NCBI RefSeq assembly: GCF_003597395.2
Contig: NC_133772.1
Location: forward strand, 145,069,170-145,133,169
Direction of reading: 5' to 3'
Source: Chelonoidis abingdonii
Lineage: Eukaryota; Chordata; Testudines; Testudinidae
DNA length: 64,000 nucleotides
Shown piece by piece: positions 1 to 11,770 of this stretch (the first letter of the stretch is position 1; every line of letters starts with the position of its first letter). A model generated the notes under the pieces. It was not told where the DNA came from, did no database searches, and saw nothing but the letters and a program-made list of their open reading frames with translations. A program made the position numbers and the translations under genes.

Positions 1-1468
1 TCTATCAAAAGTATTTTGATGGTATTAGGACAGAGTGGATTCTGTTAGCACAGAGCAACTCCTCATGCAGCAGGATGCAATTCACAGTACCAAATTCACA
101 AGCATGTGGCCAGACCCACACGCTGTCCATCCCTAATCCACAATGACAGAATGGGCCACAGCTCAATGAGCCAGTCACCTGAATGTCCATTCTAGGGACA
201 TGTTGGAACTGACCTGGGGAAAAGACAGCCAGCTCCAGACCAAAAATTTAAAAGAACTCTAGTGGCCAAGCCAACAGCCAAGCTGTAACGTTAGGACCTG
301 CAGTAGGACAGCTCCATCCATTCAGTCTCTCTGCAGTTGCTTGTTGCTCTCCAGAGTCTGGATGACTTGCAGGGAGTTGGACAGCTGATTGCCAGCATTG
401 TTCATGCGTCCATCCAAGCCGAGTCCAGCAAACTAAGCCAGTCCCTTTGCTTCCCGCTGAGTCCCCTTCACATCCGCAATTACGCTGAAACTTTCCCCTG
501 TGCCCTGAACACGGGGCTGAAATCCACTGATGCCTCCATTTGTCAGATGTCTTTTTTAAAACGTGGCCCATTAACAAACATGCCCAACAGCAGAATTATA
601 AAGTCCTCAAACTCACATTGTAACAAACTGCAACATTCTGCCTTCTCAGTGCACACTCATCAGATCAGAACCAAACAAAGGAGGGTGAGAATCAAAGAAA
701 AAAACCAAGTGGCTGAAAACTGTGATTTCTCATTCCATGTTTTTCAGTTCCTGTGTCTTTTCCCTGCTGGCTTTCCTTCCCGGTCCCCACTGTCTCTGCA
801 CCTCCTTCAGTATCTTTTCTTTCCCCTTTTATTGGTTCTCTTCACGCCCTCTGCCTCTCAAAGCAGCATTCTCCTTTCTTTGCACAGCTTTGTCCATGCT
901 TGTGTCTGTCCCCACCCATTATTTCTCTGTCTCTTTGGAAGATCTGGTCTAGACTTAAATTAGGATGACATGGGTACAGTGCTCATGATGGTGTGGAAAA
1001 TCCACACTTCAGAGCACCACAGCTATGCTAGCCTAATCCCCGGGGTGGACACAGCTATGTCAATGGAAAAATTCTTCCATGGACCAACAGGTGAAACATC
1101 TTCTCTGGGGAGCATTGATTAAGCGAAAGCTAAAATACATAAGTCCCAGGAAAGAAAAGCTTTGATGCTTGAGAAGGGATTTTCCTATTATTCTTAGTTT
1201 CTCAAACTGAAGACTGCTATTTACTTAGGGATGAGACTTCCATCTCTGGGGCTCTAGCCAAAGGTAACCCCTGCCAGCTGACAGACAAGAGTAACTGTCC
1301 TGTGCAGCATGCCCTATTAGCTCCTATGTTAAGAACCAGGGGAGAGGAAAAATAAAATGTAGGTTTAGACAAATTAGGAACAGCTTGTTGGTGATCCAAA
1401 AACCAGAAAGTTTCTTGAAGCCTATCTGAGTCATATACCTTAAGTTTCTTGAGGTTTGTATTATATAT
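1..1468. other. No recognised gene or repeat
   Basis: I see no splice-consistent exon, RNA gene or repeat family here. The longest frame (337-963, plus) runs through a T/C-rich tract around 720-960 and reads as low-complexity F/S/L/P protein, so I treat it as chance. The antisense frame over 248-577 is equally unrecognised. Confidence 0.5.
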
Positions 1469-2099
1469 TGTGACAAAGTTCCTCCTCTACCTTGGTGGGT
1501 CCTGCACTTATTGGCAGATTTGATCACCTCAGTGATCTCCCCCACAGTCTGGATCCTCCTGTGTCTGATCAGGAGTTGGGAGGTTTGGGGGGAACCCAGG
1601 CCCACCCTCTACTCTGGGTTCCAGTCCAGGGCCCTATGGATTTGCAGCTGTCTATAATGCCTCTTGTAACAGCTGTGTGACAGCTACACCTCTCTGGGCT
1701 ACTTCCCCAAGGCCTCCTCCAAACACCTTCTTTATTCTCACCACAGGACCTTCCTCCTGGTAACGCTTGTACTACTTAGTCCTCTAGCAGCACAGCCTCT
1801 CACTCTCAGCTCCTTGTGTCTCTTGCTCCCAGCTCCTCACACACACTATCTCCCCTCTGGCTCCTCCCCAGCTGACTGGAGAGAGCTCCTTTTAAAACCC
1901 AGGTGCCCTGATTAGCCAGCCTTGATTGGCTGCAGGTGTTCTAATCAGCCTGTCTGCCTTAATTGGTTCTAGCAAGTTCCTGACTACTCTAGTGCAGCCC
2001 CTGCTCTGATCACTCAGGAAACAGAAAACTACTCACCCAGTGACCAGTATATTTGCCCTTTACCAGATTCCTGCACCCCACTGGCCTGAGTCTGTCACA
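1469..2099 (+). mobile_element. Solo LTR-like element with 4-bp TSD
   Basis: The unit begins TGTGACA and ends TGTCACA, a perfect 7-base terminal inverted repeat inside the retroviral TG..CA rule. It is flanked by the 4-bp direct repeat atat (1465-1468 and 2100-2103). At 631 bp it has LTR size and contains no coding frame, and no second copy or internal region flanks it, so a solo LTR left by recombination is likely. A 4-bp duplication fits gammaretrovirus-like (class I) integrases. I recall near-identical repeats in turtle genomes, but the family name cannot be confirmed here. Orientation is assigned from the remembered consensus. Confidence 0.65.
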
Positions 2100-4286
2100 A
2101 TATTCACCCCAGCTTAGAAACTGTACATTTGTTTGCCGTATGACTCAGCTATATCTCCCTATGCATGAATTATCTGTCTCATTCCAATGTAATGCCTCAT
2201 ATCTTATAATAAACCTTGAAAGAATATTAGGCATAGTCAAAGAACATATGAATTGGGACCACTGGATTTAAAAGACTACGGGGATTCTGTTTGTTTTGTA
2301 AAATGAGTGTTGCACTCCGGAAGCAAGAGGCATTACATAGCACCAAGTGGAATGTTGCAAGCTATAAGAACCTAGTCAGCGTAAAACTTTAAAATACAAA
2401 GAGGAATTGCTGGAAAAGGGGGAACCCAATTGATAGGCAGGGCAAATAATGAACTACAACCTATTACATGAATTAAACCCTCCGACTAAAAGAAGAAATT
2501 TGTTATGCACTGACGCCATCTATTGGATATCAACAGAAGCAGCAGAGAAGCTGAGAGAGCTGAAAGCTAAGAGCCAGTTGGCAACTAACCAATAGAAATC
2601 AGGTGGTGATCCTCGCCAAGGAGCCCCGAAATAAGGGTATATAAAACAGATCATTGTGTGGGACCCCAGAGCTTTTCCAGAAGCTTGCTGAGCCCGTGGG
2701 ATCAGGAGTGGGATCCCTTGCCCAGGACCAAGCATTGACTGAACCCAGATGGCGTAGAATCAATCCCTGGCATGACTGACGTCCAGACCACGGCATGGAA
2801 AGGGCTCTTCCTTATTCCAGGACAAACAGAATAAGCAGCATCTGAGAGATTTCGTTTCAGAGATTGTGCTTCCCCTTCTGTTCTTTAACATAAACAACTG
2901 ACGATGATCTTGTTGAGCCTACAGTCCCTAGTGAGACCCATTTTAGATTTTAACTGATGTTATCTGCATGCCTCCTTCCTTTCTAGTCCAAGCAAATCGA
3001 CCTAGGAGATTTAAAACATTAACTTTAAGCACTTGCTTTTGATATTCTAAACTTGTCCCTTTTTGGATCGATACATTCTTATAGTAGGGACCACGCGCTT
3101 AAAAGTGCCTTAAAGACAAATGTGTCATACTCTTTGGAGAAATACTAGAAGAGTGATAAGTGGGCTCAGTACTAAAGAACTAACGATTGAGATTCATAAG
3201 TAAATGTAATAAGAAATCTTGGCAAATTGCATCATTCTTTGGGTAACTTCTGAGCCTCAACCGTAGCCTGTGGCATTTGCTTGTAAGATTATTTGTGTTC
3301 AGTAACGTACATGCCTTGAACATCAGTTCTGTCTACACATGATCAGTGAATGGTTGATTGTCTACTGATGTGACTCTGGGTGAATTAATAGAGTGTTGAT
3401 TGGTTAGGAGTAACCAAGTCTCATGAGCTCAGCAGGACTGTTCAAGGTAACAGCTGACCTGAAGAGAACGTAGTGTTAAATTAGTAAGCTAACACTCCCT
3501 GAACTCAACAGAAAGGGTAGATTCCATTCTCACACTGGCTACAACACTTCTCCAGTTGGCAAATCTAGTTGGTTACATTTCAAATTTTTTTTAAATTCTA
3601 CCTGGCACATTAGCAACTTCATAAAACCGATCCCCTTTCACACTTACGTCCGTCTGTCAGCCTTGCTTTACTCCTCCAGTCAGGATTTGATGCTCTCCCA
3701 TCCTTGTGTCCCCAATCTCCTCTCCTCTGTTGCTCCCTGCCCAAGTGAGCGTTTCCCACCAGAGCTGCATCCTTTCAGTAACAGCCCCAAGCTCCTCTGC
3801 TGCTCACTCCAGCCCCTAGGTCTGCTCCTGCAAGCGCTTTAATGCGTACTTAGCTTTACGTGCATGAGTGCTCCCTTTGGCTTCATCAGAGTCCTCAGGT
3901 CGGAAGTTAATCAGGGCCGTATTCAGGTCCCTTGGCACACCCCACCTAGGGGTCCCATGAGCCCCACCCCCTGTGCCATGGTCACGGCCCTGTTATGTCT
4001 GCCAGGTTGGTGGGTGGCTTTCCCAGACCTCCATTCCAGTATCAGACAGGTGGGGATCTGACCTGTAGATGGAAGCCCCAGCCCTTACTTACCTCTCTGT
4101 GCGGTGTTGCCCTTTTTGACACTAATGCAACAGATGGCAGCTGGGAGGGCCCACACCCAAAGTCCCCTGTGGAGGTGGTGTTGGTAGGGCCCCCAGTGCA
4201 GAAGCTGTCTGGGTTAACAACTCATTGGAACACACGGGGCAGTTTGTCCTTCTTGTTCAGGCTGTCTGCAGACTCAGGAAGACATC
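2100..4286. other. Unassigned region, partly LTR-like
   Basis: The region contains a promoter-like block near 2.6 kb and a GC-rich stretch at 3900-4280. No reading frame is recognisable. The part from about 2490 to 3560 has the feel of an old LTR, but I could not define its ends. Confidence 0.35.
2587..2646 (+). promoter_or_regulatory. CCAAT/TATA promoter-like block
   Basis: A CCAAT box (2589-2593) lies about 45 bases upstream of a strong TATA motif, tatataaaa (2638-2646). This spacing is typical of RNA polymerase II promoters inside retroviral LTRs. No host exon follows within reading distance, so an LTR promoter is the simplest reading. A chance arrangement is possible. Confidence 0.35.
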
Positions 4287-4840
4287 TGTCAGGGAAAAGC
4301 AAACCCCCGCCCTTTGTCTTAGGCCCTAGGCCTTTGAGCAAAAATAATTTAGAGCCGTAGCTTAGCTTGTTTTTCTGTACAAAGGGCATGCTGAGGCAGA
4401 AAGATGTGGTCAGGGCCCCAAAAAGAGGAACTGGAATTGGATAAAGGGGAACCAGGAGATCTGTTAAGTTACAACAGCTGAGCCTGCTGTCGGGACTACA
4501 GAAAAGGTGCTAGAACGGTCAAACCGCAGACTTGACTGGCAAAGACAACAACAGAAAAAGCCATAGATGGAAAATTGGGTTTTGCCATAGATGGAGAATT
4601 AATTGATCAGCTTGCTTGTTATCAACATTATATTCCAAATAAGGCAAACAACATGTGTAACCAGCGTGCTACGTTTTGCAGTTTTAACCTTTAAAAGCAT
4701 GGTAAAAATTGTAAAAAGCAGAGCAGCTTACCTCTTGCATGGGGCCATGCTGTCTCTCCCTGCATATATGCTTGTATCAAAATAAAGGAGCCTCGGGCTG
4801 TCTGATCTAAATTCAACCATGTGGTCACTTTTCCACAGCA
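4287..4840 (+). mobile_element. LTR-like element with 4-bp TSD and AATAAA
   Basis: The sequence opens TGTCAGGG and closes with CA. It is flanked by catc (4283-4286 and 4841-4844), a 4-bp direct repeat suited to a class I endogenous retrovirus LTR. An AATAAA signal at 4781-4786, about 55 bases before the 3' end, is where an LTR polyadenylation signal is expected. There is no internal coding region next to it, so it is probably a solo LTR. The 3' end does not mirror the 5' end well, so the boundary could be off by a few bases. Confidence 0.55.
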
Positions 4841-6149
4841 CATCGCTGCATCACTTACCCTCGCATCACATTCTCAAGGTTTCCTTTGCAGATTTGGAAG
4901 TCATCATGCAAATCCAGGAGCTGGGGCCCTCAACATGGGCCTGCAGGGCCTGTACCTTAATGCAGCTCCACCGTGAATAAGCGTTCGCAGGATCCAGGCC
5001 TTCGTGAGTTTCACAGGGACAGTGCCAGCAACAGCCTGCTTTGCTATACTGGTTGTCAAAAAGTCCCATCTTCATGGTGACATTGACAATGAGGGCTTTT
5101 GGAGGTCCTCTCTCCATCCTTACTACCTATGTGCCTGGACCATCTCATGAGGACATCTGCATTAAAGGACTGAAGCAGAATGGCACAGAATTATATGACC
5201 CACAAAAGCTGTGGAAAAGGAAAACTGAGAAAAGATGCTGGTGAAAAGAAGAAAAGGCCTTTTAACTTTCACGATTACAGAATCTGCATGTTGTAAACAC
5301 TCCATAAAATCATCTCCTTCTAACTGAGACTGGTACTGGCATCACTGCTTCGTAGTTCACAGCGTGCCATGCTGAAGTAATAAAGATCCAATTCTTCCCT
5401 CCACTTCCATCGGGATAAAACAGGAGCAACTCACATGAGGTGCACCAGAGGAAAACTGGTGTAAATAAAAAAGACAACTGAAGTGCTTGATTCCTACTGC
5501 AGCTGTTTGCTGTTTCCAGGAGTAACGTTAGTGAGTTATCATCACGCACATAATGAAGAACTTTCAATTAATAGAAGATAATAAAATTATAAGATTCAGC
5601 AACAGCAGCAGGAATATTTGACACCAAATAAAAAAATTCCTCTCTTGACACTCTTACACATTGATAACATTTGATAAAGTCATTAGCTTTACAGGCATAC
5701 TCTGGCAAATGAGCCATATAATAGCATAGTTTAAGTGTTATCCTTAAGTGGTAAACCTTCCAATTACGCTTGAAGAGAAATTACTATATGCTGCTGATTA
5801 TAGAATCCACAGTTTGGATTTGTCTGAAGTGAGAATGCTCATTTCACTTAAAATAAAAATCCAACGTTGAAGCCAGGTTGTGGGGGGGGGGGGGAAACTA
5901 AGTAAAGAAACAATGTAGTATGAGACCCAACGTTTTTATATTAAAGACTACAGCTGTCTGTGTATGTAACAAATATCCCATAGCTGTGTATGTATTATAT
6001 ACACATCTCATAAATACACATCCAGAGAAAGAGAAAAAATACAAGATAGAGTGGTATAAAAAAAAGTAGCCCTCACCCTACTTCTCACCCCTACCCTCTC
6101 ACTAAAGAGGAAGATCAGGGAGTAATTGCAACAGGTTCCCAGAAGAGGA
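4841..6149. other. No recognised gene
   Basis: Sequence 4841-5300 continues the unit that flanks the LTR-like insert. Frames on both strands (4866-5117 minus, 5041-5244 plus) are under 85 codons and match no family I know. The rest is AT-rich and unassigned, apart from the poly(G) run. Confidence 0.45.
5882..5894 (+). repeat. Poly(G) run, 13 bases
   Basis: Thirteen consecutive G residues. Simple repeat, length-variable in assemblies. Confidence 0.9.
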
Positions 6150-6174
6150 AGTAATGTCTTGTGGTTAAGGCACT

Positions 6175-6471
6175 AGGGCTACGTCTTCACTACCCGCCAT
6201 ATCGGCGGGTAGCAATCGATTGCTCAGGGATCGATATATCGTGTCTCATCTAGACGTGATATATCAATCCCCGAATGCACTTATATCGATTCCGGAACTC
6301 CACCAAGCCGAGCGGAGTTGCAGAATCGACAGGGGGAGCCACGGACATCGATCCCGTGCCGTGAGGACAGTGAGTAATTCGATCTTAGATACTTCGACTT
6401 CAGCTACGTTATTCACGTAGCTGAAGTTGCATATCTAAGATCGATTTTCCCCTGTAGTGTAGACCAGCCCT
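6175..6471. mobile_element. Palindromic MITE inside the SINE
   Basis: The terminal inverted repeats agggct..gtcttcactac and gtagtgtagaccagccct face each other. The interior is rich in ATCGAT-type self-complementary blocks, including the adjacent complementary arms around 6400-6425 ('agctacgttattcacgtagct'-like fold). It belongs with copies at 19346, 37342 and 59149. It has no transposase, so it is non-autonomous. No clean target duplication is visible in this copy. Confidence 0.65.
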
Positions 6472-6622
6472 GAAATAGGACTCAGGAGATCTGAGTTTAA
6501 ATTGCCAGCTCTGCCACCAATTTCCTGTGCGAGCTGCAGCAAGCCAATTACACTGCGCCTCAGTCCTGTATCTAAAATGTTGATAACATTACTTCTGTTT
6601 CTCCCATCCTGTGTCTGTTTAG

Positions 6623-6745
6623 GCCCTGGTCCTGGGAAGGTTTATGCACGTGTTTGACTGTAAGCACATGAGGCAGTCTCAGTGACATCAGCGGAAATAC
6701 TCAGACATTTAAAGTTGAGCATCTGAGTCTTTGCAATATCCCAAC
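6623..6745. mobile_element. Short palindromic MITE with TTAG duplication
   Basis: This 123-bp insert interrupts the SINE tail and is flanked by ttag at 6619-6622 and 6746-6749. Its ends are a diverged inverted repeat of the 'gccctgatcctgcaa' type. Its middle has the 'gcacgtg..' and 'catttaaagttgagcat' blocks that recur at 38465, 46010 and 48190. It is non-autonomous. Superfamily unknown. Confidence 0.55.
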
Positions 6746-7053
6746 TTAGGCTGTAAGCTCTTCAGCGCAGGGATTGTCTCTTGCTATGTGTATCCATAGT
6801 GTGTAACAGAATGAGGACCTGGGCTCATCTGGTGACCTTGGACCCTTGTACAGTACAAATGATAAATATTCCCAAGCTGGAGTTCTATAAACATTTCCGA
6901 GACACAGACCCTTACACGGACAATTTCTCAATGATCAACAGCCAGATAATGGGAACTCTCAGATAACCACGCAGTCTCTTGGAACCTAGCAATCACATAG
7001 CTGTCACTCTCAACTCTACTTTTAATGGTCATTTAATAAATAAAAAATAAAAA

Positions 7054-7243
7054 TTGGAGATATACCTATCTCCTAGAACTGGAAGGGACCTTGAAAGGAC
7101 ATCAAGTCTAGCCCTCTGCCTTCACTAGCAGGACCAAGTATTGATTTTTACCCTAGATCCCTAAGTAGCCCCCCTCAATGATTGAACTCATAACCCTGGG
7201 TTTAGCAGGCCAATGCTCAAACCACTGAGCTATCCCTCCCCCT
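7054..7243 (-). mobile_element. Cry-type tRNA-derived SINE
   Basis: Read on the minus strand, the element opens with a tRNA-like head: gggatagctcagtggtttg (box A region about 7215-7238) and a box B-like segment at about 7176-7196. It ends with a tail resembling CR1 LINE 3' ends, 'aaggtcccttccagttct'. A tRNA head plus CR1-like tail is the established structure of the tortoise Cry SINE family, mobilised by CR1. Divergence suggests an old, inactive copy. This family is the best taxon marker in the window. Confidence 0.8.
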
Positions 7244-7455
7244 ATTTTCCTCCCCAAGGCACCATCAAGAGGCTTGGGAAGAGACACGAGCTCTTCATAC
7301 CCAACAAGGTTGGAAGTACCTGTTGCCACCTTTATTCCTCCTTTATCCTCCTGCAATACAAGATACCATAGCTCCTTCAGCTAAAAAGCTAGATCAAAAC
7401 AAGCCTTTTAATGGAATGTTGGTTGCAGTATGGGGTAAAGCCATCACTTCCATAA

Positions 7456-7508
7456 TATACACATGTGCACATGCATACACAAATATGTATACACACATGC
7501 ACACACAA
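7456..7508. repeat. Imperfect CA/TA-rich simple repeat
   Basis: Alternating acac/catgc/tata motifs form a degenerate microsatellite that also produces short spurious frames on both strands. Confidence 0.7.
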
Positions 7509-9833
7509 AGCTTGGTGTTATGAAATCAGAGTGAAATACATTCGCCTGCTCCTTAGGCTGGGGGTGAGGAAACGCCAGGCATTTTGGATTTGGAGTTCTG
7601 TATCTTCGGGGTTTACCTACAGACCCCCTATTTTGCACTTGGTAACATGCAAACGTTTCTGAGCAGTGACTCACTGCATTTTCCAGCAGGGGTTTAGTCT
7701 CCATTAGAAATAGCAATGGAAAGGAAAAGAGATGTAGCCATAGGGGGAAGACCAGTAAACAGATGCCCCAACACCACCACCCAGCAATAAGCTGATTGCT
7801 GGGTGACAGCACAGGGAGAAAAGAGAGCAGAGGAGTACAATGGCACTGGGCACGGCCATCTCAGGACAAGGTTCAAGAGCATCAGCTGCAGCTGTCTATG
7901 CTTCCTGTGGAAAACAAATCCTAATTGTGGCATTAGAACAGGGCCCCATGGAAAGAATGGAGTCACAAGCAGAAAGGAAGTAAGAACTGATGAATTCCTA
8001 TGAAATAAAATTTGATTTATTGCACCTGTCCTCTGTTATTTATTAATCACCCATGAAAGAACAGAATTAAAGATATATTTTATGGAAGCTGAATGCCTTT
8101 TAAAGAAAGGGTTTATAAAGACAGACCCTGCAAATCGCTGATACTCCCATAACTGATGCAACAACCGTGCTACGGGAACCCACTGGGAGCAATAATCTCT
8201 CCTTCCCTGCATTTATTAAATATACCTTCACCAATTTCCCATGAATCTACTCTTAATAATTCGACATCTTTCTCTATTTTTGGGAACTGTTTCCCAATAC
8301 AATAACGAGTCCAGCCTCTGATACAGAAACACTCCTGGAAAGAAACCACACGTATCGCTATCTAGCTTGCCATATGGTATGCCAGAAACTTCAGAAAGAT
8401 TGTTCTTGGCAACGCTTGTGCCATTTGGATTATTCAGTTTAGCCTTGCACAACAAATGATCTTCCTCAATGTTTGTCCTTCTATCTAGAGTTCAGTATAA
8501 TTTGCTTCTCTTTTAATGACCAAGCCAGGACTGGAAAGCAAACATGGACCTGGTGAGTTTTTGACAGGTTAATCGGTGCTGCCTTTAAGGTGCATGGAGC
8601 ACCAGATTCGCCTGGTTTGTGCTCAGTGTAAGGTCGCAGCCCTGGCAGGGCTAGTTTTTACCGTCAGAGATGCAGGGCATCCCCACGGCTAACACATATA
8701 AGGGGGCACCACAGCAGACAATAGACATTTGATGGCTGGAGGATGGCTCAGACCTCGGCCTCCTGTTCCCTATACTCACTGGTGGAGAAAACACCTGAAA
8801 TGTGGTTCATCTCTGTCCCGGATGGTAGGCCTGCTCTCCTCTTTTTAATACCCTTCAGCCTGGGGACCCAGACTGCAAATTCTTCTGTGCTGGTTATGGG
8901 AAGGAATGGCACTTTTTTGGTGGCCTATGCCACCAATGCACAGCGATCCCAGGTATGGCAGTCTCTGTAGCCCCTGCTTCCTTCATGCTCCCTGAGAAGG
9001 GAAATCTGCCAAGTAGCCCAGATGTCTCACTGTAGGAGAAGAGTTCCCTTGGTCTGAAAGAAAAGCTGCATCCTCAGGAAGAGGCAGCTGGTGCTGAAGA
9101 CCACATTGTTCCTTTCTGACTGCCAGGGGCATGCAAGGAGCAAGGGGAAGAAGCAGGACTCCAGCACTATCAGGCCTGACTTTTCCAGCCGGCTTTTCTG
9201 AATACAGAGGATGGCCTTGCGCGTTGAGTGCTCTGTAGCTGTAGATGTATGTAAATGGTTAATAGATAAAGTGCCAGTGGATGGCGCTCAACAAAACACC
9301 ATATGGTTCTCTCACTTTGTAGGACCCTAGAAAAAATTGTTTTTCTTGCTCGCTACAAATAGCTTCTCGGATGCAGCTCTTTACATGGAGCTGTTAGCAC
9401 TGGAGGAGAGATTCGCGTAGAAAAGGGGTTGCGGGGCTGGACTTGGATGTGGTCGAGACTAGCAATGCTCTGCAGATCAGAGGAAGAAGAGCAAAGCCGG
9501 AGTCTTAGGGCAGCGAAGGAATCACATGTTAGCCACATGTACACGCAGCAGGCCTCTCTCAGGCTTCTTGCAGCTTATCCATGAAGATATACAGCAGTGT
9601 TTTGCAGCCTCTCTGAGACCTCAGATTTGCAGAGCATGAGAGCTGTATTCCAAGAGAGGATATGTAATGCATACTGCATGCTGTGAGAGCCAGAATACAG
9701 AGAGCCTGAGGGCAGGCTCCAGACTAGCCTTGTAATACACAGTTTTGCACTATGAGTGTATTTAATTTTTAATCCTCACATTTCCTGTTCCCCTTCCAAT
9801 AGATTATGTAGTATAAGTTACAGCATCTCATTA
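7509..9833. other. No recognised gene or repeat
   Basis: The sequence is of mixed composition with only short frames (under 125 codons). The longest, 7444-7812 minus, starts inside the CA-rich repeat. I see no splice-consistent exon or known repeat. Confidence 0.45.
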
Positions 9834-10006
9834 GTGACAAGGTGGGTGAGGCAATATCTCTTGCTGAACCAACTTCTGTTGGTGACAGAGACGCTTTTGA
9901 GCTGACACAGAGCTCTTGTTTAGGACTGTGTCAGCTCGAAAGCTGGTCTCTCTCATCAACAGAAGTTGGTCCATTAGCAGATATCACTTCTCCCCCCTTG
10001 TCTCTC
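9834..10006. mobile_element. Fold-back pair of Penelope-like tails
   Basis: Two arms of about 80 bases are near-perfect reverse complements (9834-9911 and about 9927-10006) around a spacer of about 15 bases. Each arm carries the 'accaacttctgttggtg' block and a degraded gggtgaggyaatatct end found again at 19167 and 37030. The outer ends are the 3' ends of the two copies, so they are joined through their 5'-truncated sides. I assign the family to Penelope-like elements from remembered consensus. Confidence 0.55.
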
Positions 10007-10879
10007 TAATATCCTGGGACCAAAATGGTTAAAACAACACTGTGTCTAACATCTCATTGTCCATCCTATTGGAGATAGGCAGGTGAGGCCTCCATTTTCG
10101 AAAGTGACTGGTAATTCAGGGCACACGCGCTGTACTTTCTGAAGCATCTTAAAGGGTCCTGATCCTCAAGTTAAGCACCTGAAAACTGAGGCACAGAAAA
10201 ATCACTACTCACTTTTAAAAACTTTGGCTCAGAAAGTCTAACCTTGCTTATGAGTAGAGCAGGGCAGAAAGTTTTTATGTAAAAAGTCAATAATTTCAAA
10301 ATAAATTCAATTCCACAGGTTTGTGAATATTTTTAATCGAAAATTCTCAGTTTCAGAAAGTTTCAGTTTTTCAATTTGGAGCATTGTTGGTTTTTCAGTT
10401 TTTTTCTTCATCCCCTCCCTCTCCCCCTTTGTCACGGAGAAAGGAGGAGAGGACATGGGAGGAGGGGAAGATCAGTAAACTGAATAAACAAAAACCAAAA
10501 CACATGAAATAAAAAATCTCCCACGATTTTCCATTTCCAGCTCTTATTTAAAAAAAAATAATCACACACATTTCTGTTTGCAAGAAGAGGCTGTTTTGTT
10601 GATAAAAATTAGCTAAAAAAAATTGACCATCTCTATTTAAGAGTGTTAATACTGGAATCTCTACCAAAAAGTCAAAAATAATGGAGCAATCTAATTAACT
10701 GACAAAGATTCATCTCACGCTGATATGGGACAATCCGTCTATGGGTTGTAGCTTATTAGGCTGCTGTCTCACCTGAGAGATAGCAGGAGTCCACGGTAGG
10801 GCACTAAATGGCTAGTTCACCAACAAATAGTGATAGGAAAATGCAACTCCACTGCTGAATCCCTCACTTACGGAATCTC
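10007..10879. other. Unassigned; AT-rich stretch 10250-10640
   Basis: The AT-rich part has runs of A and T and motifs such as 'tttcagtttttcaatttgg'. It resembles the AT-rich MITE at 26136 but without clear terminal repeats. No coding signal. Confidence 0.3.
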
Positions 10880-11770
10880 TTAAGGATCAATTCACTCTCT
10901 GGTCCTCTTCAACATCTACCTGCAACAATGAGGTGAACTGATCAGGCAACATAGACTCAAGGGCCAGCAATATGCAGATCACGCACAGCTCTACCTAGCC
11001 TGTATCACATATGAGAACACCACTACCACCAATATGGCCCAGTGACTGGATGAGATGTAGAACAGGGAGCTGAAGCTGAACCCAAGCAAGGCAGAGGTGA
11101 GGCTGAGGAAAGCATTTTGAAGAGTTTACAGTCATGGTGCAGTCTCCCTTGATCGAAGGTTCACACCCACAATTAGTCAATTCAGTCTGTAGTTTAAAAG
11201 TCCTCTTGGATTCTTCGCTCACACTAAGCTCTCACATAGCAACATCCATGCATAACACTTTCTACCATCTCCAGTTGGGTAGGAGACTCCATCACAGTCT
11301 GGCAGATGATGACCTGGCCTGACTTATTCATGCCTTTAGCTCTTCTCGGATGAACTACAGCAGTGCAATATACCCAGGCATGAAGCCTCTATCACGCAGG
11401 AAACGCCTGCTAGAAAAGAATGCTGTAGCACCTCTCCTCAGCAAGACAGGTCACTGGAAACATATTAAACCCACCCTCCACTCTCTACTTTGGCTTCCCA
11501 TAGAGTATCAAGTCAAGGTCATGGCCCTTATCATCAAAGCACTCCAGGGCTTGGCCCCAGAATGTCTAAAGAGCCTAAAGCTCTGGGATGAAGACTATGA
11601 TCGATAATATCTCACCTCTGGCACAATGGAATGCTCTACAGTAATGGTAAAACTCATCTGTGCAGAAGACTGAGCTTTCTTGGCTGGAAAGGACTCAACT
11701 AGGAACTAAGAACCATCACAAACCTCACCACTTTCCATTCTAACTCCACAGTGTAATTCTTTGATGCTGC
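10880..11770 (+). mobile_element. L2-type LINE relic, RT and C-terminal part
   Basis: Conceptual frames read FNIYL.., a decayed Y-A-D-D-type site (about 10970-10990, 'QQYADHAQLYLA') and 'ELKLNPSKAEV'. Past frameshifts come 'VLLDSSLTLSSHI' (about 11190) and 'HSLLWLPIEYQVKVMALIIKALQGLAPE' (about 11480-11565). This order matches the RT palm/thumb and C-terminal region of L2-clade LINEs. Stops and frameshifts are numerous, so it is inactive and old. Confidence 0.75.

Larger units (their letters stand above)
6150..6870 (+). mobile_element. tRNA/CORE-type SINE, split by two insertions
   Basis: After removing two inserts, the pieces read as one SINE. A tRNA-like head ends with 'gtggttaaggcact' (6161-6174). 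The body resumes at 'ggactcaggagatctgag' (6478 on) and includes the CORE-like 'gcgcctcagtcctgtatct' segment near 6556. The tail resumes at 'gctgtaagctcttc' (6750 on). This layout (tRNA head, CORE domain, tail) is that of MIR/CORE-SINE relatives common in sauropsids. It is strongly diverged and has no intact pol III promoter. Confidence 0.6.

Noticed and set aside
337..963. 208-codon frame near the window start
   Set aside because: The second half is pyrimidine-tract translation, with no homology recognised and no splice or promoter support.
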